Positions 1-15,400 of a stretch of 64,000 nt of DNA are shown in pieces; positions within the stretch are counted from its first letter, which is position 1, and each line of letters starts with the position of its first letter. The position numbers and the translations under genes are program-made. The notes under the pieces were generated by a model, which saw only the letters and a program-made list of their open reading frames with translations, had not been told where the DNA came from and did no database searches. Origin of the DNA: Sipunculus nudus (taxonomy: Eukaryota > Annelida > Sipuncula > Golfingiida > Sipunculidae); the NCBI GenBank assembly GCA_026874595.1, contig CM049306.1, positions 76,135,642 through 76,199,641 on the forward strand, written 5' to 3'.

Positions 1-345
1 GATTCATGCCATCAGACTGTCTTCCAAGTACTGTTGTGACATATTTCTGCACCCATATGAAATTCATATGATAGTTCCAACATCTTGTTTTGAACTAGAA
101 TATAGGACATGACACATGGTCTCAGACTCATGTTTGTAAATAAAATCAGCTGTTAATGTTTGGGTCAGAGTAACCTGCAGCTAAGACAGAATTTTGATAG
201 AAATAATAATAATAAAAAAAATAATAATAATTAAATAACTTTTTTTGTCATTCATGGAATGATATCTTCACTTGTATGACTTATTGTGTGGTTGGTGCAT
301 AACAAGGTGATAGGAAATCTAACTCGTTAACTTTTACCTGTACAG
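1..345 (+). other. RRP12 intron upstream of the first visible exon
   Basis: AT-rich DNA with an A-rich stretch around 200-240. No exon, repeat border or RNA gene is recognisable. Confidence 0.5.
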
Positions 346-473
346 GTGGAGAGGGATCTACAGCCACCCTTCATATCCTAGGTCTGTTGAAGGACATACT
401 GGGACTGTTCCCCCAGCACAGTCTTAAAGCAACTTGTGAGACTGTGCTCAGGGTAATGACTCTGTCCAATGTG
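346..473 (+). CDS. RRP12: RRP12 visible exon 1
   Basis: Acceptor TACAG ends at 345 and donor GTAAGTA starts at 474. It begins with 2 nt of a split codon and reads [20 protein letters not shown], then LRVMTLSNV, like the N-terminal helical part of RRP12. Confidence 0.9.
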
Positions 474-3400
474 GTAAGTAACAAATATTTTCAAGGTAAA
501 AAATGTTTGTCTGTAGTTTGAATCACGGCCTGCAGCACTATGTCATGTGGCTTGCATATGATGCCATATGGACTTAAAAGGCAGGATATAACATAGAAGT
601 CTTAACTGTGTAGTCACATTAAGTCTGTTTCCAGGAGGAAATTTTACCCTGTACCTTTGCGGCAGTACCCTTTTACATGGAGACAATTAATTAAAGTGTT
701 TTCTGTGTGAAAAAAAAGCAGTGTGCACTCTTGATGATGAAGAATAACTTTTAATGTACATTGCTACAATAGGAATTGCTCTCTAAAGTAATATTAATGG
801 TATGGTTTACATTTTATCACAATTATTTTCTTTATCAATGAATTTTTAGCTCAGCTGACTGAAAGTCAACTGAGGTATAAGAATGGCACTTTGTCTGTTG
901 TCTGTTAGCAGGGCACAAATCCTAACCACTAATATAAAAATCTCATTGGAACCTGGAATTAGGTCACTGTGACATATATAGCTATGGGGCTCATAAGTAC
1001 CCCCAGAATAAAAAAAAAATTATACAAAACCTCCAGTATCTTGATAATTAAGCGCTCCATGGGGGAGCTTACCCTTTTTTCCGGGTTGGTGTTTGCGTCT
1101 GCACTTTTAAACTTTTTCTAAAATAAATCTGCTACATCAGTATTTTATCATAATTCTGTATTATTGAGGCAAAGGTCAAGGTCAAGGCACAGTAGACTTT
1201 GGGCATCCTTTGTTCATAAGCACAATAGCACCAAGGGTTTTGATTGGATTTTGTTCTAATTTAGTTGAAGGCATTGACTAATGACTCTCTCAAACTGATT
1301 AACTTTTAGTTGACCCTGACCCATATTGCGCAATTTATTAGCACTTAGACATTGTCACCAATGAATGAATATCATCAAAAAGTGCTTTTCTGTGTATCTT
1401 AGCCATACTAGTAAATATTCTTGTATATCAGTATTGCATCATACTAATTCCACATAGTTTTCTGAAATAAGGTCTCTATGACATAATTTAGCCTTAAAAC
1501 TAGATCAGACCGCATGCTTTAATATATAAATTCTATTGGCTCCTCTATTATTCATCAGAATTGGACCAAACCATGCATTATTCATCAGTTTGTGTAACAG
1601 TACCCATTTTGCTCATGACCTTGTCACATGCTCTCAAGGTCAAGTCACAGTAGACTTTGGGCATTATTTATTGTGAGTGCCATAGCATCATGGGTTTTTA
1701 TTTGGTTTTGTTCTAATTCAGAGGAAGGCATCAAATAATGACTCTTTCAAACTGGTCAACTATTAGTTCAAGTCACACAAGACTTGGAGCTTCATTTATT
1801 TGTTAGCAGGATAGCACCAAGGGTTTGATTAGATTTTGTTAAAAATTCAGTGGAAGGCATTGACTGATAAACTTTAGGTTGACCTTGACCCATATTTGTG
1901 CAATATATTAAAAGTTTTGCATTTTCACCAATGACTCAATATCATGGAAAAGTGGTTTTAGGTGTATCCTTAGCCATAAAACTAGGTCAGTCAGGATATC
2001 ATTATCAGTGCTATTGGCTCCTCTATTATTCATCAGAGTTAAACTTTTATCAGTGCTGTTGACACCTCAATTATTCATCAGAATTAACAGAATTTACCAT
2101 TACCAAACAGAGAAATATTACCCAATATAATATCTCACTTAAGTTTAATTCCCAGCAAAATCCATGCATATTTAATGAGGCCAAAGGTCACCAGACTTTG
2201 GTGTAGGGGATTTAACAAAAATCTGAATATTCATGAAACTTATTATTAATATTCACCAGTACATTTTCTTACCTTAGTTTTATTCCCAACAAAATTCATG
2301 CATGCTTAATGAGTTCAGAGGTCACAAGACATAAGACAGGTGTATTATGCAGTGCTCATGTTGATTGATGTATTAATTTGTAAAAATTATTGATGGTTCT
2401 GTTGCTTCAGTAATCATTTTGTTACTTTTAATATTGAGATTTTTGGTAAGCTGTTTCCTGTTGTCTTGTTTTATCACATCACATTCCTCTTTTTCAGATG
2501 GTGAAGTCTGTAGCTTTGCAGGCTCTCCATGGGATGTTTTCCCAGAAACCCAAACCTAACTGTCTGTCTGCAGAACTGAATGCTCAAATCATCACTGTAA
2601 GTAACCCAATCAAAACTGTATTTCTGCTAAGGTTGGCAATCGGGAGCTTTCCTCTCACTTTTTAACTCCCTCGAAAGAAGTTCAGGAGAGCTTATACCAT
2701 ACCCCTTGAGTCAGCGTCAGCGGCGTCCATAGACACCCATGGTTTAAGTTTTTTGTTAAGTATATAACTCTGCAGCCACTGACCCAATTGCATTCATATT
2801 ACACATGTATTATATAGGTCCTTATTAATACCCCCCCCCCCCCCCTTGGATTTGCAGATTAAAAGGTCAGAGTTCAAGCTCACAGGCCTCTGTTGTTCAT
2901 GAAGAAGTCAGGTTAAAGTTTTTTGTAAGACTCATTTCCTCATTGCTAATGAAGACATAAACTTAATACACTGATGTGCAAGACATTACCTAGCACAGCT
3001 ATTAAACATTTTTCCCAGATTTTAATTTTAGGGCCAGTAATTAGACAAAATTTGTACAGATCCCAACCCAGCTCAGGTTAAAGTTTTTCTTTACTCTTTA
3101 TAACTCAGCACCCACTGACCTGGTTGCTTTCATATTACATATATGTATTGTAAAGGTGGGTATTAATCCCCCCCCCCCTGATAATTTTGGGATCAAAAGG
3201 TCAAAGGTCAAGATCACAGGCCCCCTTTGTTCATGAACAAGTCAGGTTAAAGTTTTTTTAGTGAGGCCCTTTGTTCCATATGAAGATATTTTAATTAAAC
3301 TTAGTACACTGATGAACAGTGACACAACCTGTCACAGCTATTAGAATTTTTCCCATATTTTAATTTTTGGGCCAGTAATAAGCACTTAACAAACAAAATT

Positions 3401-6400
3401 TTTATAGATCCCAACCTAGCACAGGTTAAAGTATTGGGAATATCTCTTTATAACTCAACAACCACTTGCCCCATTGCTTTCATATTTAATATGTGTGCTA
3501 TAAGGGGGGTTAGGAATCTCTGATATTACTTGTGGGTTTAAGTCAAGGTCACAGGTCACCTTTGTTCATGAAAACATCAGGTTAAAGTTTTTTGTTGGGC
3601 TTATAGCTCCGTTGTTAATGAAGATATTTCTGGTAAACTTAAACTTATGTTCTGTGACATTAACCATAGATTAATAGGTCAAGTTTTATAATAGGAAAAT
3701 GCACACATTTTATAAGATCTGAGATGACCAAACAATAACTTAGCAGAAAAGTGATGGATTTTGATGAAATTCAACAGAAATATTGACCAATAATATATCT
3801 CACCTAAATATGATTCCTTGCAAAATCCACACATATTCAATGAGGTCAGAGGTCACCAGCCTACTTTATGGTGTAGCTGCTATCAAAAAGCAGCAATATA
3901 ATGGATTTTCATGGAACTCAATAGAAATATTAACCAGTATAATATCTCACCTAAGTTTGATTCCCCTAGAGATCAATGCATATTTAATGAGGTCAGAGGT
4001 CACAAGAAATATGACGGGCATATCATGCATCCCTGTGGTGCTCTTTGTTTTCTGGATGCCCGTACCGGCAAGTTCTGTTATCCACTTGTTATCATTGATT
4101 ATTGTATCAGCTAACCTACATTGATTGATATATTCATATATGTTCATTAATCATGTCAGCCCTACTGTTTCCATAAAAGAAAGTTCAAATAATCACTGTA
4201 AGTAACTCAAAACAAATTGACCTGGAAACTAGACATTGAACATACTTGAAAAGTACTTGAGGTTTGCGGAGGGTCAGGTGTATAACCATCCCATTATGAT
4301 GTTACATGTAGTTAAAGTTTACACCGTTTGTATAGTCCTGCCCTACACTTTTCAAATTAAAAAAAATCTTTGTGGCAATTGATGAGTAAATGGGTAGCTT
4401 TTGTTTGGCTTAAACTTTTTTCTGTTAATGCTGAGGCATGAAAATGGACCTTTGATTTTGTTTTTACGATAAATAAACTCATAACATAAATTAAATCATA
4501 CCATAAATTATCTCATAAATAAACATGAGTCCATTCTTCTAAATGTTAACTAGAGAAAATTGAATGGCTTGTAGTCATAAACACTGAATTTGTTCAGATG
4601 ATAAAGAAAGGAGAAAAAGCTACTTTTTCTAGACTCAGAAATTACATATAGTTTTTAATATAAAATCTGAAACTGATTATTCATACAAACCTCTGACTGT
4701 TCACGTTTCAGGCATTGTATGACTATGCTCCCGGTGAGTCAGATGTCCAGCAGATGGCAGCATGGTTAGCTGTCATGGAGAAAGCTCATATTAACCTTTC
4801 CAAGTAAGTGTTTACTTGTACCAGATAATGTATAGTGTCAGTGTCTAAAGTCCCAGTCACAGAGTCCAGGTTAGGGGTGTTGGATGGCCTTGGACAATCC
4901 AGTCTTTATCCTGGGACTCTCTCAGAGCTACAGGGTTATGCTTGGTGTCCAAGGATCATTGGCAGTCTGTGAATAGCCCTGAAATTTTGTAAATGTTTTT
5001 AAAAAGTTAATATGGAACCACCATGTAAGGAGACAGTGTTGCTACCTGCCTATTTTTGGGTTTGCCTGTATATAACTGCTGAACTGCATTTGACCATAGT
5101 CACACTTATCTTCATTCTTGATTGACTGGTGGTGCTTGGCCAGAAATAATCACATAACAACTTTCTAGTCCAGAACAAGACTTTGGTAAGACCCTTGCAG
5201 ACCTGGGGAGAATAGGGAGTAGTCTAGATCTGGCAAGTGACATTGACAAACTATTTTATCCGCCATCCAAGCTTTGAAAAATCAGCCAACCAGCACAGGC
5301 CTGTTAATGCCAGGATGTACTCCAATATTTTATTGGTAACTGACTAGGATGTAAGCTAGCAGTTAACCTTAGAAAAAAAAATACAAATGTACAATCTCAT
5401 GCTTAATCTGTGGCAATCAGATACGTTATGTTTTCTCTTTCACGAACCATCCAGTAGTTATTCTTTTTTTTTTTAAAATTTTGTTGTGGAAAAATCATAC
5501 AATACACATTTACACATAATTGTACACAATCACATCAAATACAATGTATACAATTTATACAAAGCACATTGCCTGGATATTATTCCAACTATACTTCAAA
5601 TTTTCAATCCTTTTAATTTGCACATGCAGTTTATACATATATTCTTGTGGTCTTTACAGAAAACATTTTCCCATGCTTTTTCTTTCAATACTAAAGCTAC
5701 AATGCTACTGCATGTTATAAATTTTTCCTTATTTTTTTCAATTTTCTAAATGTGCTGTAATCTGATATTTCTGTTTTGCTATTAAATGTTCAGTTTTCTC
5801 AATATATTTCAGTCTCCTAAAAAATCATGCATTAAATTGCTTGTGTCCTGATTATATTCCTTTCTACTTTGACATACACATATTTAATATGTAAGGAGCA
5901 GCTAATTTTTTAAATGGTAGTTACTCTTTGAGTTTGGGACTTTAAGGCATATAGAGTTTACAAATCCTGTGTCATTACTTAGCTATTGGTATATATTACT
6001 GACATTGATCATTAATGAGGTGATTATTGTTTAAGTCCCTTACTTTGATTGACAGGCTGGATGATAAGCTGTGTACCAGTCATCTGCCTCGTCTGTTCGG
6101 TGCTGCCATGAAGACAATGCTGAGTGAAAAGATGGAGGTGTCACAGGCTGCTGCTGCTGTCCTCAAGGTAACCAACCAAATACAACCATCACATCTAATA
6201 TCTCTCTCTCAACACTGAGTAAAATCTAACATGCATAATTGAATTATACTTCTATCACTATTGAATACATAGTAGGTATGTATGATTTTATGTAAGATTA
6301 GGCCAAAAAAAATAAAAGATATAGTTCTCAGGCACGGCCCGCTTCAGTTTTAACCCCCTGCATCAAAAATTTTAATTTTGAGTTTCATCTTTCAAGAAGA

Positions 6401-9400
6401 TAAAAAAATACAATTTTGATAAGATTTCCTTTGTTTTGTAGTTCTTATACCTGTTAAGCAAAAACAATTTTTGCTTTTCCCTGATCATATTACATTTTTC
6501 TTGAAACATACAAAAAAAGTAAAAAAAATAAAATATTGCCCGCACTGATTTCTGAAAAAAGTGCCTGAGAACCAAATTTTTGTTTTTTGCCTAAGATTTC
6601 TTTGTATGTAGTCCTTTTACCTGATAGGCATAAAAATTCTGTTATTTCCATGGTTTTTTTTCCTGATCATATGACATTTTTTATTGAAACATACAAAAAA
6701 GGTCAAAAATAAAATATTGCCCGCGAACCAAACCTTTTTCTTTTTTCGGCCTTATTGTTATTTTATTGTTGCATGAATGGTCTTTCAATGTTTATAGGTT
6801 TGTTTATTTACAGACTCTGATTAGTGAGTGCCTGTCACCAGTATCTGAGAGCCTTGGACAGCTGGTACAGAGAGCTCCTACAAATGCCTCCACGCCAGTC
6901 CACAAGATGTTCTCCGCAGTAGAAACTGGACTCAGCTACCAGTATCATGCAGCATGGGGTCTTGTACTCCAGGTTTTAACAACATTTTTCCAGGTATTAA
7001 TATCAGGATGATATCATTTCTACCCCATGTTTTGATGTTATATCTCCAGTTTTTACTGTTGGGCTGATGTTACATTTTCAGGAGTGATAAGATATACCAG
7101 ATATATCCTTTTCTACCAAACCTGGCTTTGTTTGATTAAAAAATTGTATGTTTTATTATAAATTAACTGCTGTATTGAATATCTAGTACATATAATTAAA
7201 TTAAATGATAATGCAGCTAATGTTTTGAATGTGTAGTGTGCAAAGAACCTGGAAGGTAATATAAAATTATTATTATTGCATTTTAATGATAAATTAATCA
7301 TAGCCATAACAAGAACACAGATTTGACTTCATAATAATATTTAGTTCTGTCAGTGATAATGTACTGTGAGTGATAAAAGGAGTAATCACCATAAGCTTGT
7401 TTGATATTTCATTGCACTGGCTAACTTAAAATGTCTTGTGTAGTTTACATGAAGGGCAAAATTACTAATAAAAAAAAATTAATTTTAAAAGAGCAAGTGC
7501 ACAAATTTTGAGAGATTTTCACATTAACATATTTAACATATAAGTATGTTCATGCTCTTTTAAATGTGTCTCTGATTTGCAGGTCCTTGGCAAGCAGTGT
7601 CCCACAATCATGAAAAAGGTAAGTAAAAAAAATCAAAATTCACACAGATTTACATTTAATATCTTATCACTGTTGGTCAAAGCAAATTAGGGAAATAATG
7701 CCTTTTGGAATTAGTCAAAAAAAGTTAAAGTAACTCTAAATGTATACCTTGTATATCATTGGTTCATATATCATTTTTAGCTCAGCTGACTTTCAGTCAG
7801 CTTTAGGGATCTTTTAGTGAGCTTTAGCGATCACTCTTTGTCCATCGTCCACCTGTCTGTCAGGAACCACTGGGTGGATTGTTATGAAACATGGTTTGGT
7901 CATATGCCTTGATGATCTCTAAGTACTGCATGAGTGTGGTGGTGCCATACTTGCAAAGGTACTATACCTCTCTAGTTCAAAATTATATCTTGTACAAGAG
8001 ACATGTACAGATATACATCCATGTGAGAACAGATATTTCATACTTGTTACTGTTACCGTCCATAAACACTGTTCTTTTGGCTGAGAGCTTTTGTCAGCTT
8101 TTGCTGATATTCTAGTCTTCTAATTGATTTTGAAGTACTTTAATTGCTACACTTTAATGGGGATACGACCTACAAACTTTGGCATTATAATGACAAAATT
8201 CCTTTTATGAATATCTTCCTAGTCAGCTGAGTGTCATGACCCATGGGTCACTTGTAAAAAATATTATGGTTCCAGGTCATCATTTTGTTACTTATAGGTT
8301 TTATTTAAAAAAGGAGAAAACATTTTTCTTTTCTCTCTATTTCTATTAATGTTGATCTTACTGATTCATAGCACTGTTTTGTTAATTAAATAAGGAAAAT
8401 ATGGATTGTAAATTAAGCAAATTGTTAGCTTACTGGTAAAAATCTGTAAAAGATTGTATTAGATCTGATTTGCTTAAAATTCAAAACAAAATTTCAGAAT
8501 AGGTAATCTCATTTATGGACTAAAATATTTCCCATTACAGTTTGATATACAATTAATCAGAACATGTTGTGAATAACAATGTAAGTGAATCCTTTTTCTT
8601 ACTATTTACATGATGATTCAGTGATAAATTTCCTTCTTCATTAATGGTATGAAGGGTATCTTCAAAGAAATGTTGACTTTATTTCTAGTTTAACTTTCAG
8701 TCTAGCTCTGGATGCTTTAATATAAAATTCATTTATGGTGTATATGATAAATCACCACAGTCTCTTTTTAATTCAACATTTAGTATATTATTTAAAAGCT
8801 TTACAAGTCTGATATCAATGTGATCGATGAATGGTTTTATATTACCCAGTGCCTGAAGTCTATGGCAGGCCTGCGTGACAGCCATCAGTTCTCCTTCATT
8901 CGTGAAGTTGACCACGCGGTGGGTGTTGCGGTCCAGAAGATGGGCCCCAGAACTGTCCTTGAAACCATACCTTTACAGATAACAGGAGATGAGTAAGCAC
9001 TGCTTTAAAACAATAGTTTACACTATCAAGTCTATGGCAGTTACACTTTCAGAGACCTTGATTCAGTGAGCTGTTCTGGCATCTATTTCATTAATAATGA
9101 ACAAGGCAATTGAACCAATCAGTTGATTCAGGTACACTTGTTCCATATGGCTGGTGGAGAATGTGCTATTTCCAGACCAAACATTTTGCATTACCGGGAG
9201 AATAAGGAGAATCTACCCTGTCAAATAAAGCCATAAAATAAATATGTCCTATATCTGGAACCATACATGTGTTCTTGTTCAAATATTGTGTGAAAAGAAT
9301 TTTTTTTAGATTTGGTCAGTTGGATTTCATTGTCAGTTGTGATATTGGCCTAATAATTACAGGCTTCAGCATTTTTATTGAAACTGACATCAGAGTGGCT

Positions 9401-12400
9401 TACTGAATCAATGTCTCTGAAAGTGCAGCTTCAAGTAGCTTGATTTTATGAAGATGAAAATGTCACTAGATCTTACTAATAAGACAAAAACTTTAAATCA
9501 TTGGTATTTTCTCTCTGTAATTATCTTCATAATGTTTGGTAAAAAATATTTCATAAATGTAGTAAAGTATGCCTGATAGAGTGATTTTGATTTTGCTTTA
9601 ATTAATAAACTTCTGTTAAACATCAGAATCACCAGTTTAGCAATGTATCTGTCAGACAAATAATTATATCATACATTTGAAAAAAGATAACATTATTCAT
9701 TTCTTTCTCTTTTCAGGTAAAACCTTTGAGTTTTGCATTTAAATTATTGGTATTTTTTTAATATGTATAATCTTTTTATAATTTTCAGAGATAACTATGA
9801 GTTCCCACACAGCTGGTTGTTGCCTGTATTACGAGACAACATTCAGGAGACAGAATTAGCCTTCTTTACATCGTACTTCCTTCCTCTAGCAGCTAAACTA
9901 AGAACTAAATGTGAGTCTGTGTGATGTCAGTTTCTGGATCAGAAGCAACACATATTATTTATGGATTAGATACTAAGTCTAGAATGTTGTCCTTTTTAAA
10001 GCTGTTCACACACTGAACTGTTTTAGAGCCCTGAGCAACCACTAGCAACTAAATACCCACTGTCCACTAAAATACCTACCACTAAACATTCCAATAAGTA
10101 TATATGTGAAACCATAAAAGAAAATGCAAAGGTTCACTTAGGTTAAGAAAATAAACGCTTTCCTCTTATACCTTAAAGTCTTTAAAAAGAATGTAAGATT
10201 TTCACTGTATTACTTTATCTCTCTCTGTTCATGTTAACATGATACATATATATCTTTTTCAGGTCTAGAGTATTCTAAAATAAACAGAGTAGTGGAATCT
10301 AAAACATATGACGCCCTGCAGTCTCAAATGTGGTCCTTGTTACCAGGGTTCTGCAAGAAGCCAACAGATCTTCAGCAGGTAGGGGGTACAGTTATACTCC
10401 TATGGGCATGGTCCAAAAAAAGTGTTAATAATGCTTTATACTCTGCCTAAACATATCCCAGTGCCACCAAATTATTGTCGCATGTAAAATCTTGCCTGTC
10501 TGAAATAATGGGTATGCTGCTTGAATTAAAAATTAATGTTAGTAGATAACAGGCATAGTCACAAATGCCTTGTCCTATGCATCAGGAAAACTGCTTCTCA
10601 TGATTTTATACTAGGGTCAGAGGTCAAGGACAGGGAAAATCCATTGTCCCTAATAAAAAGAGGTGTTGCTGGTACATATGCTGACTCTTTTTTAGCTCGC
10701 CGGAACAAAGTTCACAAGAGCTTATACCGTACCCCTGGTGTCGTCTGCGTGGTTGGGGTCTGTAGACACGCCAGGTTAAAGTTTTTTATGTTAACTCTTT
10801 ATAACTTGGCAACCACTTATCAAATTGTTTTCATATTACACTTATGTATTAAATAGGTGGATAGGAATCCCCTCTATGATTTGGGGATTCAAAGGTCAAG
10901 CTCAAAGGGCCCTGTTGTTCATGAATAAGTCAGGTTAAAGTTTTGTTGTTACTCCATTGCTAATTAAGATATTTTTAAGTAAAGTAATTACACTGATGAA
11001 CAGTGAGAATACCCAGTACTGCTATTAAAAATTTCCCTATATTTTAATTTATGGCCCAGTAATAAGCACTTAATGAACAACATTTGTACATAACCCAACC
11101 AAGCTCAGGTTAAAGTTTTTGGGATAACTCTTTATAACTTGGCAACTGCTTACCATATGCTTTTATATTTCACATATGCATTGCATAGGGGATTAAGAAT
11201 CCCCCATTACCTTTGTTTTAGGAATCCAAAGATCAAGGTCAAAGTTCCTGGTTGTTCATGAACAAGTCAGATTAAAGTTTATTTGTTAGGCTCATTGCTA
11301 ATGAAGGTATTTCAATTACACTTATTAGACTTATGTACAGTGGCAATACCTATCACAGCTATTAAAATTTTCCCAGTATTTCAATTTTAGGCCAGTAATA
11401 AGCATTTAACATACAAAGTTTGTACAGATCCAAACTCAGGTTAAAGTTTTGGGATAACTCTTTTATAATTCATCATCAGCTCACCATATAACTTTCATAT
11501 TTCATATATGTATTGTATAGGGGGTTAGGAATCCCTCCTATGATTTTTTGGGCAAAAGGACAAAGGTCACCCCGTTGTTCATGAACAAGTCAGGCCAAAA
11601 TTTTAATTTTAGTGAGCCCCCTTGCTCTATTGCTAATGAAGCAATTTCTGTTAAACTTATACTGATGTTCTGTTACATTACCCATAGATTAACTAGTTAC
11701 AGTTTTATCATAGGCAAAATTCACACATAATTAATGTGATCAGAGGTCACCAAGATACTTTTATGGTGTCACTGTGTTCAGGAATGGGATGGATTTTGGT
11801 GAAACTCAACTGAAATATTAACCAATATAATATCTCACCTGAGTTTGATTCCAGCCAAAATCTATGAATATTTAATGAGGTCAGAGGTCCCAAGAAATAT
11901 GACAACAATATTAGGCACCCCTGTAGTGCTTGTTGTTTTCTAAATGCCCCATATGGGCGAGCTCTGTTGTCCTCAGAAAGCTTGTTTAAGCATAGAGTAT
12001 TATATCATACACAATAAAATTGCAGATTCAGAGAGACAGGAGTCTATGGTGTGATCTATCTGTAAAATATTTGTCTCATGTTGATAATTAATATATAGTC
12101 ATTTTTTAAAAAAATACCAGTTAATGATTCTCTTTATTTCAGTCTTTCAAAGGCATAGCAAAAATTTTGGGTTCTGCCATCTCTGACAGACCTGATCTCA
12201 GGATGGAAGTCATGGCCTCAATAAGAAAACTAATAACCCAAAACCTGGATAATGGTAAGTCTGGTCTAACACATGAGTTTGTAAATATGAAATATTATTT
12301 ATGAAAATTTTTTCTCTCACGCAGTAATATTTAGATAATAGGGTTTAAGATCACATGATCATAATACCTGGCGTGCACTTGTTACTGACCAGTATCACCT

Positions 12401-15400
12401 ATCTAATACAGAGTACGCAAATTTTGTAGAATTTTTAGCTCAGCTGACTATAAGTCATCTGAGCTATAGTCGTGGTCCATTGTCCGTCGTCCGTCCGTCT
12501 GTCCGTCCGTCCGTCCGTCCGTCCGTCCGTCTGTCCGTCCGTCCGTCCGTAGATGTGGCACGTTTTGAAACCGTAAGACCTAGGAATCCAAAATTCGGCA
12601 TAATGTTAGATGTCCCAAAGATCTCCTACCAAGCCGAAAACTGGGTCTTTGCAACTTCGTTTCTTTGAGAAATTAAGGAAAAACCTTAATTTTTTATTAA
12701 AAACCTATTTTCACACTTTAGGACTGCCTAATATCAAAACCACTCATCTGTTTTTCCTCATATTTACCATAAATATTCCTCTATATAGTTCCTATGTACA
12801 TGCTAGAAATTATGTCTGTATTATTTAATTTAAAATAGTTCTGGGCCCAAACATAATGCATTTTGAAAAAAATAAGGAAAGATATTTGATCACTTAACAC
12901 AAAAAATGTTAAAGCTGTGGACCTTTTTTCCAGTAATATAACTTTAATTAATCAAAATTAAATTGTATACCCAAAATTAGATGAAAATCTTTTAAATTGT
13001 TTAAAATATTAATAAAAATAAAAAATTGGTACTTTAAATTTTGCCCAACTTTGACCATGGCACGTTTTTTTCCTGTAAGTACTGTGGATTTAATTTTCAC
13101 AGCATGTTTTTGTCAGCATTTCAACTGTTAACACCAAAAATTTGAAACCAGTTGATCAAAAACTGTAGATTTTAATCAAGTTTTCAAGCACCTTGTAACA
13201 TATTGTTTACATCAAGCTAGTGTTATGCAGTTTGCAAAAGCTCAGCTCCCCAGCTTCAGCTCTAAGTTCCTTTAATTCAGCATACAGTTAGATGTCTCCA
13301 AAATCCCCTAACATGCCAAGAATTTGGTCACTAGGACTTAATACCTTCGAGATATTAATGAAAAACTTCATTTTTCCATTAAAAACCCATTGTTACACTT
13401 CAAGACTGCCTAATATCAAAACCACTGATCTGACTTTAATCATAAGCAATATACATATTTTTCATTCTCTATGCACATCCCAGAATGATGTCAGTATTGC
13501 GTAATTGTTTTAAGTTATGGGCCCAAACATAATGCACTTTGTAAAAAATCAAGAAATATATTTACTCCCTTAACAAGGGCATTGCTAGAGATTTTTGTGT
13601 CAGGGATGTAACATTATTTAATCAAGATTCAATTGAATACCCAAAATTAGTTCTGAATTTTTCAAATTTTATAAGTTATTAGTATAAATATAAATTAGTA
13701 CCTTAAATTTTGCCCAACTGTGACCATGGCACGTTTGTTTCCCGTGAGCACTGTTGAAATAATTTTCATATCATGCACACATAAGGATTTCAGCTTTTTA
13801 GTTTAGAAAGCTGAAAGAAATTGGCCAAAAATTGTAGCTTTTATTAATGTTTTTTATGAGACCCTGTAAGACTTTGGCTCTCTCCAGCCCCTCTTGAGTC
13901 ACCTGTATGTTGACCTTGTTGACCTTTCATCAAATTATGCACGCTTGAGGCGAGGCACACAGGAATCCAGGCAGCTTATGGCCAGCCACAGTTGATCCAG
14001 GTGTCCAACCCAACTCATCTAGTAGTTTTAACCAACAACATAACAATAAACAACAAATTAATAAATTTTTATCGGTTTTTAATAACAAATTAAAGAAAAA
14101 TAGAAAAGGAATTTGTTAGTTTATAATAACAGGAAATTAACTTGCAGTTACTGATGATATAAGAATCGTGTATCAATGGGTAGAATGTCACATATTCCAA
14201 ATAACACCATGCAGTCACCTATGGCATTTTTCAGTTCAATTTTAATGATAAAGAAGTAAATCATATTATTCATTACTAATCATTAGGGATCATATGAAGG
14301 AAATTAATGATAGACAAAGATGCAGTTGATAATATTAATCTAGATTCCTACTGTGTCTAGTGTGTACATTGATGTGAAATTAGTCCAAAATGAATTTTTT
14401 ACAGTTATTTTTTAATATAAATAAAAGCCATAAAACCAGGTACTTATGATCATTATTTAAATGTGTGAATTTTGTATATTCTGGATTCTCAACATCATTG
14501 TTGGTGAAAACTGAATAAATACCAGACATGGTGCGAATACTTTGTAATTGTATTTAAATACGAATATGATTATGTACTCCATTATAAAATTTCCTGCATA
14601 AAGAATGGGAATTCAGGTAAAAATGAAAGTATATGAATACTCGTGCAAATACTTTCAAAATGTATTCATGAATGCATTCATGAATATATTCTTTAATATT
14701 ATTTTAATAATCATATCAGTTATATTTCATTTTAAAAAATCATATGATTCTCTTATTATTTTTAATAAAAATTATATTTGGGACAATATTTGTAATTTTT
14801 TTTAATAAATAGTTAAACTCATATTATATGTTTTGCTTATAAGTTATATGGCCAAGTCAAAATCTGTGTGACAATAGTACTCCAATTGTTAATAAAATAA
14901 ATGAAATCAATCCTCTTCCCTGTCTCCAAAGGTACTATCAAAATCATACATAAGCTAAAAAACAAAAACTCATAATACAGCTTATATTTATTACCACACA
15001 AAACCAGCATGTGCCTCATTTCTAAATAATATTTTTTTATCATATATAACAGCTGAGCGTCGTGACCCATAGGTCCCTTGTTTTATTATAGAATGGGTTA
15101 TAACTGCATAGTGCCCATATATAAGTTGCCCATATTCAGGTCCCTGTGCTTATTCATGGAGAAATGATATGTAAAATTAAACAAAATGATCTGTTTCATT
15201 ATATATAAACAAAGTTTGACATACACTCCAAAATCTGATGGGCATCTCCATAAAAATTGACTTTAGCTTCCCAGACTCTTATTTGATTGACCCAAATAAA
15301 GACCTGATATGCACAGTGGTATCATATATTAGAAGCTAATCCTTCTTAGTTAGCCAAAAGTCTTCAGTGGTATGAGACACATTGACATGCATACCGGGCT

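Noticed and set aside
2830..3178. CRISPR-like spaced direct repeats
   Set aside because: Units are ~340 bp, diverged, and part of a dispersed eukaryotic element.
12480..12828. Open frames with VRPSV repeats and [12 protein letters not shown], also seen at 22918, 27516 and (minus) 55382
   Set aside because: They are translations of the (CCGT)n tract and core of a dispersed repeat. Copies carry frame-breaking differences and no start, splice or domain support.
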